The notes beneath the pieces are model-generated. The model saw nothing but the letters and a program-made list of their open reading frames with translations, had not been told where the DNA came from and did not search any database. Below are positions 6,777-12,472 of a DNA stretch of 14,117 bases, in pieces. The stretch lies in contig JBAYHA010000030.1 in the NCBI GenBank assembly GCA_041666425.1, forward strand, positions 1 to 14,117, given 5' to 3'. Every line of letters starts with the position of its first letter. Position 1 is the stretch's first letter. Both the position numbers and the translations under genes were made by a program. This DNA comes from JBAYHA01 sp041666425. Its GTDB lineage: Bacteria > Patescibacteriota > Patescibacteriia > UBA11705 > JABHMO01.

Positions 6777-7082
6777 AAAAGGAGGCCGATTGGTCACGAG
6801 GGACCAATCGGCCAGAAGGCTATGAGCTACAAAGGTTCGACCGTCAAAAGGAAGTTTGACGGCCAATGCAAGGAGGAAAGGACCTGGTGGTTTTGACTGG
6901 ACTTCACTCCAACGTTATCGCCGAGGCGATTGTTTGGACCGGTTTTTTTTGTGTGGTCAGATGTGAGGTCTCTTTTAGAAAAAAACCGAGGATCAAAGAA
7001 AAGAAACCGACATAACCAACAGGCATTGGTTATGGTGAAGTAGTAGTCTATCCACCGATAAGAAGTTTATCGCGAAATATAT
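6777..7082 (+). other. Hairpin-rich stretch between miaA and the lipoprotein gene, possible RNA or leader
   Basis: No recognised gene lies here. Five inverted repeats follow each other: 6784-6813 (perfect 12-bp stem, GGCCGATTGGTC with GACCAATCGGCC), 6841-6862 (perfect 8-bp stem CCGTCAAA/TTTGACGG), 6909-6937 (CCAA and ATCGC stems, then ACCGG and eight T at 6943-6950), 7011-7034 (perfect 9-bp stem CATAACCAA/TTGGTTATG) and 7056-7072 (CGATAA/TTATCG). Shine-Dalgarno-like AAGGAGG occurs at 6779-6785 and 6870-6876. Very short frames can be drawn: 6790-6825 (TTG start), 6822-6896 (ATG, 24 codons, ending Trp-Trp-Phe) and 6887-7015 (GTG). They overlap end to start. Either a structured RNA or leader peptides would explain it; I match it to no known RNA family. 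Confidence 0.4.
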
Positions 7083-7126
7083 TTATTGTCAAGTTTTGTT
7101 TAAAATTAGGCAACAACTTGGCGCTG

Positions 7127-7155
7127 TTGACTTTTTGATATTTTTGTGATAAAGT
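7127..7155 (+). promoter_or_regulatory. Sigma70-type promoter for the lipoprotein gene
   Basis: TTGACT (7127-7132), 17 nt, TAAAGT (7150-7155), in the context TGTGATAAAGTT, very like the promoter at 3562-3590. The word TTTGTTTAAAATTAG at 7095-7109 is identical to that upstream of the promoter at 1579. Confidence 0.55.
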
Positions 7156-7208
7156 TTGATGTTCTTTGTTAACAATGGCTCTTATTTATGCGGAGCAAGG
7201 AGAAAGTC

Positions 7209-7682
7209 ATGAAAAAGTATTTGATCATTTTTCTTGTTGTTTGTTTTTCTGGTTGTGATTTGGAGTCAGGTTGTTGGGATGATTATGATTGCCCCAGTGA
7301 TTATTACTGCGCCAGTGACAATTACTGTTATCCCGTTGAGGAGTATTATTCTGGTTATGGCAATTATTCAAGTTATTATGTTGTTGAGTCTTCAATTTAC
7401 TGTTTGAGTGATTATGAATGCGAGTCCGGATATTATTGCGGAATGGATGGCTATTGCTATTTGGAGGATTCCGGTTGTTATTCTGATAGTGATTGTCCAT
7501 CAGGAGCTTATTGTGAAAATGATGGTTATTGTTATTATTATGGAGAAGAGTATTGTTATTCGGATCAGGACTGTCCGTTCGGAAATTATTGTGCCAACGA
7601 CGGATATTGTTATGAGTATTGCACTCAAAGTAGTGAGTGCGAGAGCGGAGAATATTGTGGCACTGATTATCGGTGCCATTGA
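7209..7682 (+). CDS. Secreted lipoprotein of five CX5CX5CX5C repeats
   Basis: The protein has 157 residues. AAGGAG (7197-7202) stands 6 nt before ATG 7209; the upstream in-frame ATG at 7188 would put the signal peptide out of place. Residues 1-16 are a lipoprotein signal with lipobox FSGC, so Cys16 should be lipidated and the protein anchored outside the membrane. The mature part is five copies of a 19-residue module in which four cysteines are always five residues apart: 22-40, 65-83, 90-108, 116-134 and 138-156. The typical module reads CYSDxDCPSGxYCxNDGYC. Tyr, Asp, Glu and Gly dominate; lysine and arginine are almost absent after the signal. The pattern resembles small disulfide modules such as Dickkopf-N or EB types. 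A surface adhesion or binding role is inference. It has its own promoter and terminator. Confidence 0.88.
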   Translation: MKKYLIIFLVVCFSGCDLESGCWDDYDCPSDYYCASDNYCYPVEEYYSGYGNYSSYYVVESSIYCLSDYECESGYYCGMDGYCYLEDSGCYSDSDCPSGAYCENDGYCYYYGEEYCYSDQDCPFGNYCANDGYCYEYCTQSSECESGEYCGTDYRCH

Positions 7683-7690
7683 CGAAAAGC

Positions 7691-7721
7691 AAAGACCCGT
7701 TTCTTGAACGGGTCTTTTTTT
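7691..7721 (+). terminator. Intrinsic terminator after the lipoprotein gene
   Basis: AAAGACCCGTT (7691-7701) and AACGGGTCTTT (7707-7717) pair perfectly around a 5-nt loop, within a T-run reaching 7721. It lies between the convergent lipoprotein gene and gatB; on the minus strand it is followed by a broken T-run and could serve gatB too. Confidence 0.9.
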
Positions 7722-7738
7722 GTGTTTGGAAATGGAAA

Positions 7739-9274
7739 TTATTTTTGTAATTTTTGTTTTAAAAATTTTTCAGTTTCAATCGGTTCGGCTTGACCTTTTG
7801 ATTCGCGCATGACTAAGCCGAGAAAAAATTTGATGAGTGGTTCTTTGCCGTTCCGATATTCGGCAACTTGGTCCGGGTAATTTTTGATAATTTTTTCAAT
7901 AAGCAAAGTTAGATCAAAAGAATTTGTTGTTTTTTTTGTTTTGTTTTCTTCGATGATACTTGAAGGGTCGGCGCCGGTCTTAACCATTTCTTGCAAAATT
8001 TCGAGAGCATTATTTTGATTGGTTTTTTTTAGATAGACTAAAGTTATAAATTCGGCAAAATTTTCAGCCGAGACTTTGGAATTTTCTATTTTTTCATTTT
8101 GATTATTCAGTTCGGGTAATAATTTGTTGATTAACCAATTACCGACCAGTTTAATAATTTTCTTTTTATTTTCTTGCCAGATTGTTTCTGCATCTCCTTC
8201 GGTTTCTTCTAGCGTAGTTAGCCATTCACCAAGTTCGGAAATAACAGCTTCGACAAAGGCGGCCAATTTTTTTTCTTCGGTTAAAATTTTGGCGTCATCG
8301 CCGTTAAATTCATATTCGGACATAAATCGGCGACGCTTCTCTTGTGGTAGTTCCGGTTGTAGATTTTTTATTTCGGTGATTTCTTCATTAGAAATTTTAA
8401 TCGCCGGTAAATCTGGTTCAGGAAAATAGCGGTAATCGTTATTTTCTTCTTTGCTACGTTGAGAAACTGTTTCACCATTTTTATCGTTCCACCCGCGAGT
8501 TTCGCTGGTTTTTGGCGCATCGTTTTTTTCCCAAAGAATTGTTTGTCTTTTTATTTCAAAAGCAATCGCTTTTTCGAGAGCTTTGAAAGAATTGATATTT
8601 TTTATTTCAGTTTTTGGAAAAAGCTCATTTGATTTTTGCGGACGCAAAGAAACATTGGCGTCGCAACGCAGTTCGCCTTTTTCCATGTCTGCGCCGGAAA
8701 CGCCCAGATGGCGAAGCAATAATCTTAATTCTTGGGCAAAAGTTTTGGCTTCACTTGGAGAACGAAAATCAGGGAAAGTGACAATTTCGATAAGCGGTGC
8801 GCCACCGCGATTAAAATCAATCAATGAAGAATCTTTGGCGTGAATTGATTTGCCGGAATCTTCTTCCAAATGCAAACGAATGAGACGAATTTGTTTTAAT
8901 TCTTCTTCGTTATCAAGTCGGCCGGAAAGTCCGTCCGGATTTTTGTAATTTATTGTGAAAACGCCGTTTTCGGCCAAAGGTAAATCAAACTGAGAAATTT
9001 GGTAACCTTTTGGCAAATCAGGATAAAAATAATTTTTGCGGTCAAATTTGGTGGTTTGATTGATGGTAAAATTCAAAGCCAAGGCGGTTTTGATAGCCAA
9101 CTTTACTGCTTGCTCATTCACTTTTGGCAAGGTGCCGGGATGGGCGAGACAAATCGGACAGACATTGGTGTTAGGTTTTTTTTCGTTGCTGTTATTGGCG
9201 CAACAACAAAACATTTTGGTTTTGGTTTTTAGTTGGACATGAAATTCCAGTCCGATAATGGGTTCTAATTTCAT
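7739..9274 (-). CDS. gatB: Aspartyl/glutamyl-tRNA amidotransferase subunit B
   Basis: The protein has 511 residues, about normal for GatB, from ATG 9274; a longer frame begins at a TTG six codons earlier, but the family starts at the MKLEPIIGLEFHVQ segment. GatB is the kinase and tRNA-binding subunit of GatCAB, which converts Glu-tRNAGln and Asp-tRNAAsn into Gln-tRNAGln and Asn-tRNAAsn. The cysteines at 23-25 and the CPIC at 39-42 are in the expected zinc-site positions. NYFYPDLPKGYQISQ and GELRCDANVSLRP, the kinase-site segments, are intact. The C-terminal half contains the helical and YqeY-like tail domains, ending in LGLVMRESKGQAEP. Partner genes gatA and gatC are not in this window. It is followed by a convergent terminator, and no Shine-Dalgarno site precedes it. 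Confidence 0.97.
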   Translation of the reverse strand: MKLEPIIGLEFHVQLKTKTKMFCCCANNSNEKKPNTNVCPICLAHPGTLPKVNEQAVKLAIKTALALNFTINQTTKFDRKNYFYPDLPKGYQISQFDLPLAENGVFTINYKNPDGLSGRLDNEEELKQIRLIRLHLEEDSGKSIHAKDSSLIDFNRGGAPLIEIVTFPDFRSPSEAKTFAQELRLLLRHLGVSGADMEKGELRCDANVSLRPQKSNELFPKTEIKNINSFKALEKAIAFEIKRQTILWEKNDAPKTSETRGWNDKNGETVSQRSKEENNDYRYFPEPDLPAIKISNEEITEIKNLQPELPQEKRRRFMSEYEFNGDDAKILTEEKKLAAFVEAVISELGEWLTTLEETEGDAETIWQENKKKIIKLVGNWLINKLLPELNNQNEKIENSKVSAENFAEFITLVYLKKTNQNNALEILQEMVKTGADPSSIIEENKTKKTTNSFDLTLLIEKIIKNYPDQVAEYRNGKEPLIKFFLGLVMRESKGQAEPIETEKFLKQKLQK

Positions 9275-9341
9275 ATGTTTTTTGATAAGCAATGTCTTTA
9301 AATTGATTATATTTTAGCATAAAGAAGAAAAAGAGCAAGGT

Positions 9342-9457
9342 TTTTGTCATTTCGACCAAGCCATAAGGCGAGTGGAGAAATCTTTTTAATATAGTAATAA
9401 CAATATTTGATTTTTGGTTTTAAAAAAGATCTCTCCACTTCGGTCGAGATGACAAAA
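9342..9457. repeat. Palindromic GTCAT(T/C)TCGACC element, copy 1
   Basis: This is a 116-bp imperfect inverted repeat. It opens with TTTTGTCATTTCGACC and closes with the near complement ending ATGACAAAA; the arms also share GTGGAGAAATCTTTTT and AAAAAAGATCTCTCCAC. The centre (about 9388-9421) is AT-rich. A second copy lies at 11152-11263. The gap 9275-9613 between gatB and the thymidine kinase gene otherwise holds only the terminator and hairpin listed next. Elements with this GTCATTTCGA motif are, from memory, dispersed in several bacterial groups; no transposase is present, so this is MITE-like or REP-like. Confidence 0.7.
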
Positions 9458-9512
9458 TAAAGGCGTTCGGAATAACAAATATTAATAGTTTAAAGTCACG
9501 AATATTTTTGAC

Positions 9513-9583
9513 AAAAAACCCTGTCATCCGACCATATCATCCGATATGGTTTCCACATCATTCGATATGGTTTTATGACAGGG
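9513..9583 (-). terminator. Long intrinsic terminator of the thymidine kinase gene, with a duplicated 21-bp unit in its loop
   Basis: On the minus strand CCCTGTCAT (9583-9575) pairs perfectly with ATGACAGGG (9527-9519) and is followed by six T. Inside, CCATATC pairs with GATATGG, giving a second stem. The loop holds two tandem 21-bp units, 9532-9552 and 9553-9573, differing at two positions. A further perfect 8-bp hairpin, CGGCCGAG-ttg-CTCGGCCG (9589-9607), lies between it and the stop of the gene. Confidence 0.7.
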
Positions 9584-9613
9584 CGTGGCGGCCGAGTTGC
9601 TCGGCCGATGATT

Positions 9614-10273
9614 TCATTTTTTGGGATACTTTTCTTGCAAGTCAATGTAGCAGTGGCGACAGACCGGTTTGTAACATTTGTCACCAACCAGAATTTTGCC
9701 TTTTTCAACTTTTCCGAGAGCTCGAGTGTCCAGCCAGCTTTTGCTGGCACTTTGGCTACCGCATTTAAAACAAACGGCCAACTCTTTGGTGACAAATTCA
9801 GCTTCGGTCATGATGAGCAGGACGGTTGCAAACGGTTCTTCGTCAAAAGTTTGATCAAGGCCGACGACAATGACGCGTAATAAATATTTCTCGGCCAAAA
9901 GTTTAACGACTTTGACTAAGTCTTTGTCGCAGAAATGCGCTTCTTCAATTACGACCGTGGTCAGATCGTCATGTTCTTTGAGATAATCTTCAACGTAAGA
10001 AAGAATTTCCCAAGGATTGTTTTCGTCAAAAGAAATGGCCGGAAAAATTTTTCCTGAACGGCTGACCATTTGATTGTAAGTGTTGATTTTTTTGTGACTT
10101 TTGGTCAGGGTAACTTCACGATTGGCTTTTCTTGGCGTAAAAATAAGTAGCTTGCGATTTTTGTCAAAACTTTCTTTGGTAACCCGTTTGGCAGCCTCCT
10201 CACTTTTGCCACTAAACATGCAACCGACGATAACTTCGATGTAACCTTGACGAATGAGCGGATGTGGAATCAT
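9614..10273 (-). CDS. tdk: Thymidine kinase (type II)
   Basis: The protein has 219 residues, slightly longer than many family members. It phosphorylates thymidine (and deoxyuridine) with ATP to give dTMP (dUMP), the salvage entry of this cluster. Visible are the P-loop GCMFSGKS (17-24), IEEAHF (109-114), where Glu111 is the predicted catalytic base in place of the usual DEAxF, GLDQTFDEEPF (138-148), and zinc cysteines C168/C171 and C205/C208. The lasso segment YKPVCRHC is intact. Odd points are a Cys in place of the usual Pro in the P-loop and Glu for Asp in the Walker B position; both look tolerable. GGAGGG sits 5 nt before ATG 10273, one of the few good ribosome-binding sites on this strand. 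It is last in the cluster and followed by its own terminator. Confidence 0.93.
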   Translation of the reverse strand: MIPHPLIRQGYIEVIVGCMFSGKSEEAAKRVTKESFDKNRKLLIFTPRKANREVTLTKSHKKINTYNQMVSRSGKIFPAISFDENNPWEILSYVEDYLKEHDDLTTVVIEEAHFCDKDLVKVVKLLAEKYLLRVIVVGLDQTFDEEPFATVLLIMTEAEFVTKELAVCFKCGSQSASKSWLDTRALGKVEKGKILVGDKCYKPVCRHCYIDLQEKYPKK

Positions 10274-10293
10274 TGGAACCCTCCGTTAGTACG

Positions 10294-10311
10294 GACACGA
10301 TGCATCGTGTC
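10294..10311. repeat. Perfect 18-bp palindrome between tmk and tdk
   Basis: GACACGATGCATCGTGTC is a perfect palindrome, in the 48-base gap ahead of tdk. On the minus strand it is followed by CCGTactaACGG, whose right arm reaches the ribosome-binding site. The core CACGAT...ATCGTG is shared with the inverted repeat at 11757-11800, so it is probably a dispersed repeat rather than a dedicated operator, though it could affect tdk translation. Confidence 0.6.
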
Positions 10312-10321
10312 TCAACGAAAA

Positions 10322-10951
10322 TTAAAGAACAAAAAGCTCAAAAAACTTTTGCCAAATTATATTTTCCACTTTTTCAATTGGTTGAGAGGCGTCAATAACT
10401 GACCAGTTGGGTTCGGTGAGCGCGAGCGTTTGATAACCGAGGCGGACTCGATGATGAAATTCAAAGGTATCGCTATCAAAACGATCATCAGCAAAAGTAT
10501 TGGAAATTCTTTGCAAAGCAATCTTTGGATCCATATCAAAATAGATGGTCAGATCGGGAATTAATCCACCGGTGGCGAAATTATTTAAATTTTTTATTTG
10601 TTCAAGATTAAAAAGTCCACGACCAAAATGTTGATAGGCGAGAGTTGAACCAAAAAAACGATCGCAAAGGACAATTCCTCCGTCGTTCAAAATCGGCATT
10701 ATTTTTGTTTTGACATGTTGAGCGCGTGAAGCGAGAAAAAGAAAAAGTTCGGTTTCCGGACACATTTCTTTGTTGGCCGGATCTTTTAATATTTGTCTTA
10801 TTTTTTCGGCGAGAACGCAATCCGTTCCGCCCGGTTCTCGCGTAATCAAAATTGAGCGATTGCTGTTTTTTAATTTTTCGCCAAGAATTTTTATTTGGGT
10901 ACTTTTGCCGGAGGCTTCGCCACCTTCGAAAACAATGAATTTGCCGGGCAT
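10322..10951 (-). CDS. tmk: Thymidylate kinase
   Basis: The protein has 209 residues, the normal size. It phosphorylates dTMP to dTDP with ATP, the step where the de novo (ThyX) and salvage (Tdk) routes of this cluster meet. Motifs seen are the P-loop GGEASGKST (10-18), TREPGGT (37-43), the Arg of FLASRAQHV (about 75) that contacts dTMP, CDRFFGSTLAYQ with the DR pair (97-98), and the PDLTIYFDMDP strand (132-142). The LID region follows at about 150-160. The catalytic elements look complete. No Shine-Dalgarno site precedes ATG 10951; the upstream leader is the AGTTTATAAAGT repeat. tdk lies 48 bases downstream. Confidence 0.96.
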   Translation of the reverse strand: MPGKFIVFEGGEASGKSTQIKILGEKLKNSNRSILITREPGGTDCVLAEKIRQILKDPANKEMCPETELFLFLASRAQHVKTKIMPILNDGGIVLCDRFFGSTLAYQHFGRGLFNLEQIKNLNNFATGGLIPDLTIYFDMDPKIALQRISNTFADDRFDSDTFEFHHRVRLGYQTLALTEPNWSVIDASQPIEKVENIIWQKFFELFVL

Positions 10952-11316
10952 AGAAAAGAGTTTATAAAGTTTGTAAAGTTATCACGAAGTGATCCCTTCG
11001 GGAAAAGTTTATAAAGTAGGGGCAAGGCTTGTCCCGAAGGGATCCCTTTGGGAACTTGCCCTTATAAAATAAAAAAGGTTATAAAGTTTTGGGAAATAAT
11101 TTTGCCATGGTGAGGATAAGCAAGAGAATGCTACGAAAGAATAATTTTTTCTTTGTCATCTCGACCAAGTGAAACGCGTGGAGAGATCTTTTTTTGATTA
11201 ATAAAATACCTATATTGTATTACTATTCAGAAAAGATTTCTCGGCAAGCTCGAAATGACAAAATAGTTTATTTTTAACTTTATGAACCAGCCTTCGCTAA
11301 AGCTATGGCTGGCAGG
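10952..11316. repeat. Repeat cluster between dut and tmk
   Basis: This 365-base gap contains no gene. In order it holds AGTTTATAAAGT copies (10959-10970 and 11006-11021, the latter followed by AGGG as at 17-32), the mini-hairpins ATCAC-gaa-GTGAT (10981-10993) and CCC-ttcg-GGG, tandem hairpins TCCC-gaa-GGGA and TCCC-ttt-GGGA (11032-11053), an AT-rich stretch with another TATAAAGTT (near 11078), the second palindromic element (11152-11263) and a CCAGCC/GGCTGG hairpin (11287-11312) next to the dut stop codon. Confidence 0.65.
11152..11263. repeat. Palindromic GTCAT(T/C)TCGACC element, copy 2
   Basis: Left arm TTTGTCATCTCGACCAAG through GTGGAGAGATCTTTTTT and right arm AAAAGATTTCTCGGCAAGC through CGAAATGACAAA form an imperfect inverted repeat of 112 bp, with an AT-rich centre. 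Ends and arm order match the copy at 9342-9457, while the centres differ. Confidence 0.7.
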
Positions 11317-11748
11317 CTAACTCCCAGTCGACCCCAAACCGCCTCTCGATGGTTCGGTAATTTCGGAAATTAATTCGATATTCGGTTTGGCGTAGGGAAT
11401 TAGGACTGCTTGGCAAATGCGTTCGCCTCGTTCGATTTTGATTGGGGAATCAGAAAAATTATATGCTTCAAATTTGTATTCATCCGTTGACCCGCAAAAA
11501 TCAGCATCCATAACGCCAACGCCGTTGGCGCACATTAGATTTTTTTTGATTGGCAAACTGCTTCGCGAAAAAAGACCGATAAAATATCCGGGTGGAATTT
11601 GGATAATGACATTAAGTGGAATTAAAGATAAAGTTTTTGGTGGAATTTCCAAATCAATTCGCGAATACAAATCAAAAGCCACGGCACCCGTGGTTTTGTA
11701 TTCGGGCGTGGGTAAGGTGGTATCGATTAATTTTATTTTTAAATTCAT
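11317..11748 (-). CDS. dut: dUTPase (dUTP diphosphatase)
   Basis: The protein has 143 residues from ATG 11748. The frame stays open to an ATG at 11793, but those extra 15 codons (beginning MPFDKLRAG) are a translated intergenic repeat and are excluded. The enzyme hydrolyses dUTP to dUMP and pyrophosphate, keeping uracil out of DNA and feeding ThyX. The five trimeric-dUTPase motifs are recognisable: AFDLYS (24-29), SRSSL (61-65), GVGVMDADFCG (76-86, with the catalytic Asp), RGERICQ (107-113) and the flexible tail RGGLGSTG (135-142). The third motif is a little divergent (CGSTDEYK in place of the usual RGE), but a related dCTP deaminase is less likely given the glycine-rich tail. The stop codon lies at the edge of a dispersed hairpin repeat. 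Confidence 0.92.
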   Translation of the reverse strand: MNLKIKLIDTTLPTPEYKTTGAVAFDLYSRIDLEIPPKTLSLIPLNVIIQIPPGYFIGLFSRSSLPIKKNLMCANGVGVMDADFCGSTDEYKFEAYNFSDSPIKIERGERICQAVLIPYAKPNIELISEITEPSRGGLGSTGS

Positions 11749-11756
11749 AATTGACG

Positions 11757-11800
11757 GGGCACGATAGCCTGCCCTGAGCTTGTCGAAGGGCATCGTGCCC
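11757..11800. repeat. Nested repeat between the kinase gene and dut
   Basis: GGGCACGAT (11757-11765) and ATCGTGCCC (11792-11800) are perfect 9-bp arms. Between them lies GCCCTGAGCTTGTCGAAGGGC (11771-11791), a repeat that reads PFDKLRAG on the minus strand. The outer arms share their core with the intact palindrome at 10294-10311, so this looks like one repeat inserted into another. Confidence 0.6.
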
Positions 11801-11805
11801 GAACA

Positions 11806-12363
11806 TTAATTTTGTTTTAATTTTTCAATCAAGGCGTCAATATTTTTTTCTAAATCTTCACGCGTGCCGTTGTTATCAAGAGTAATGGTAGAGTGAGAGG
11901 CTATTTGTCTGATGGTTTGTTCTGTTTCCGCTTCATGATCTTTTTGGAATTGGGTAAATGTTTTATTTTTGTCATCGGAATTTTCGGAACGCAAAACTAT
12001 TCTTTTGTAACGAGTTTTTTCATCAGCAATAATATTAATCAAATAAAAGTTCGGTAGTTGTTGCAAATGAGCAATGTCAGGGAGACGACGAATACCGTCA
12101 ACGCAAACGATTTCCGCAGGATCATTTTTAACATCCTCGGCAATGACACGAGCAAAAATTTCTTGGCTCAAATTTTCTCGAAGAATTAGGGAAACTTTTT
12201 GCATGTTCTCGCGAGATTTTTCGATATAAAGTCGATCCAAGACGTCGCGGAGAATGGTTGAATAACGATGAGTGCCAGCTGAATATTTTTTTGTAATATA
12301 AGCACAGGCCGTGCCTTTGCCACTGGCTATTTCTCCGACAAAGCCGAGGATGATTTTGGTCAT
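11806..12363 (-). CDS. P-loop kinase of nucleoside-monophosphate-kinase type
   Basis: The protein has 185 residues. The P-loop is GEIASGKGT (10-18); CVDGIRR (87-93) forms the conserved acidic and arginine segment after a hydrophobic strand, and RYKRIVLR (118-125) with the charged stretch that follows resembles a LID. The general pattern is that of the AAA_18/UPF0200-like small kinases, which are related to adenylate, cytidylate and dephospho-CoA kinases. The CoaE hallmark (DxPLLFE) is absent. Between ThyX and dUTPase, a role in phosphorylating a deoxynucleoside monophosphate such as dCMP or dUMP is attractive, but that is inference from neighbours only. The 5' untranslated region is an octamer repeat array with no Shine-Dalgarno site. 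Confidence 0.75.
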   Translation of the reverse strand: MTKIILGFVGEIASGKGTACAYITKKYSAGTHRYSTILRDVLDRLYIEKSRENMQKVSLILRENLSQEIFARVIAEDVKNDPAEIVCVDGIRRLPDIAHLQQLPNFYLINIIADEKTRYKRIVLRSENSDDKNKTFTQFQKDHEAETEQTIRQIASHSTITLDNNGTREDLEKNIDALIEKLKQN

Positions 12364-12370
12364 AGGTTTT

Positions 12371-12472
12371 CAACTGACCAACCGACCAACTGACCAATTA
12401 AACAACAAATCATTTTAATAATTTAAATTAAATTGATCAGTTGTTCAGTGGATCGGTTGATCTGTTGAAATT
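12371..12472. repeat. Octamer arrays in inverted orientation between thyX and the kinase gene
   Basis: 12371-12394 is CAACTGAC, CAACCGAC, CAACTGAC, with two degenerate units following. 12433-12464 is TTGATCAG, TTGTTCAG, TGGATCGG, TTGATCTG. The two arrays are near complements around an AT-rich centre, so the transcript could fold into a long imperfect hairpin. The same octamer family is found at 205-244. The right array abuts the thyX stop and the left one lies 7 bases from the kinase start. Confidence 0.7.

Noticed and set aside
6870..6890. GAGGAAAG similar to the conserved P4 segment of RNase P RNA
   Set aside because: The matching 3' partner segment and overall RNase P layout are absent; the match is short and coincides with a Shine-Dalgarno-like purine tract.
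7225..7692. Minus-strand 155-codon frame rich in Asn and His
   Set aside because: It is the antisense shadow of the lipoprotein repeats, with no ribosome-binding site and a low-complexity product.
11806..12363. Dephospho-CoA kinase (coaE)
   Set aside because: The P-loop fits, but the CoaE-specific DxPLLFE motif is absent and the context is thymidylate synthesis.
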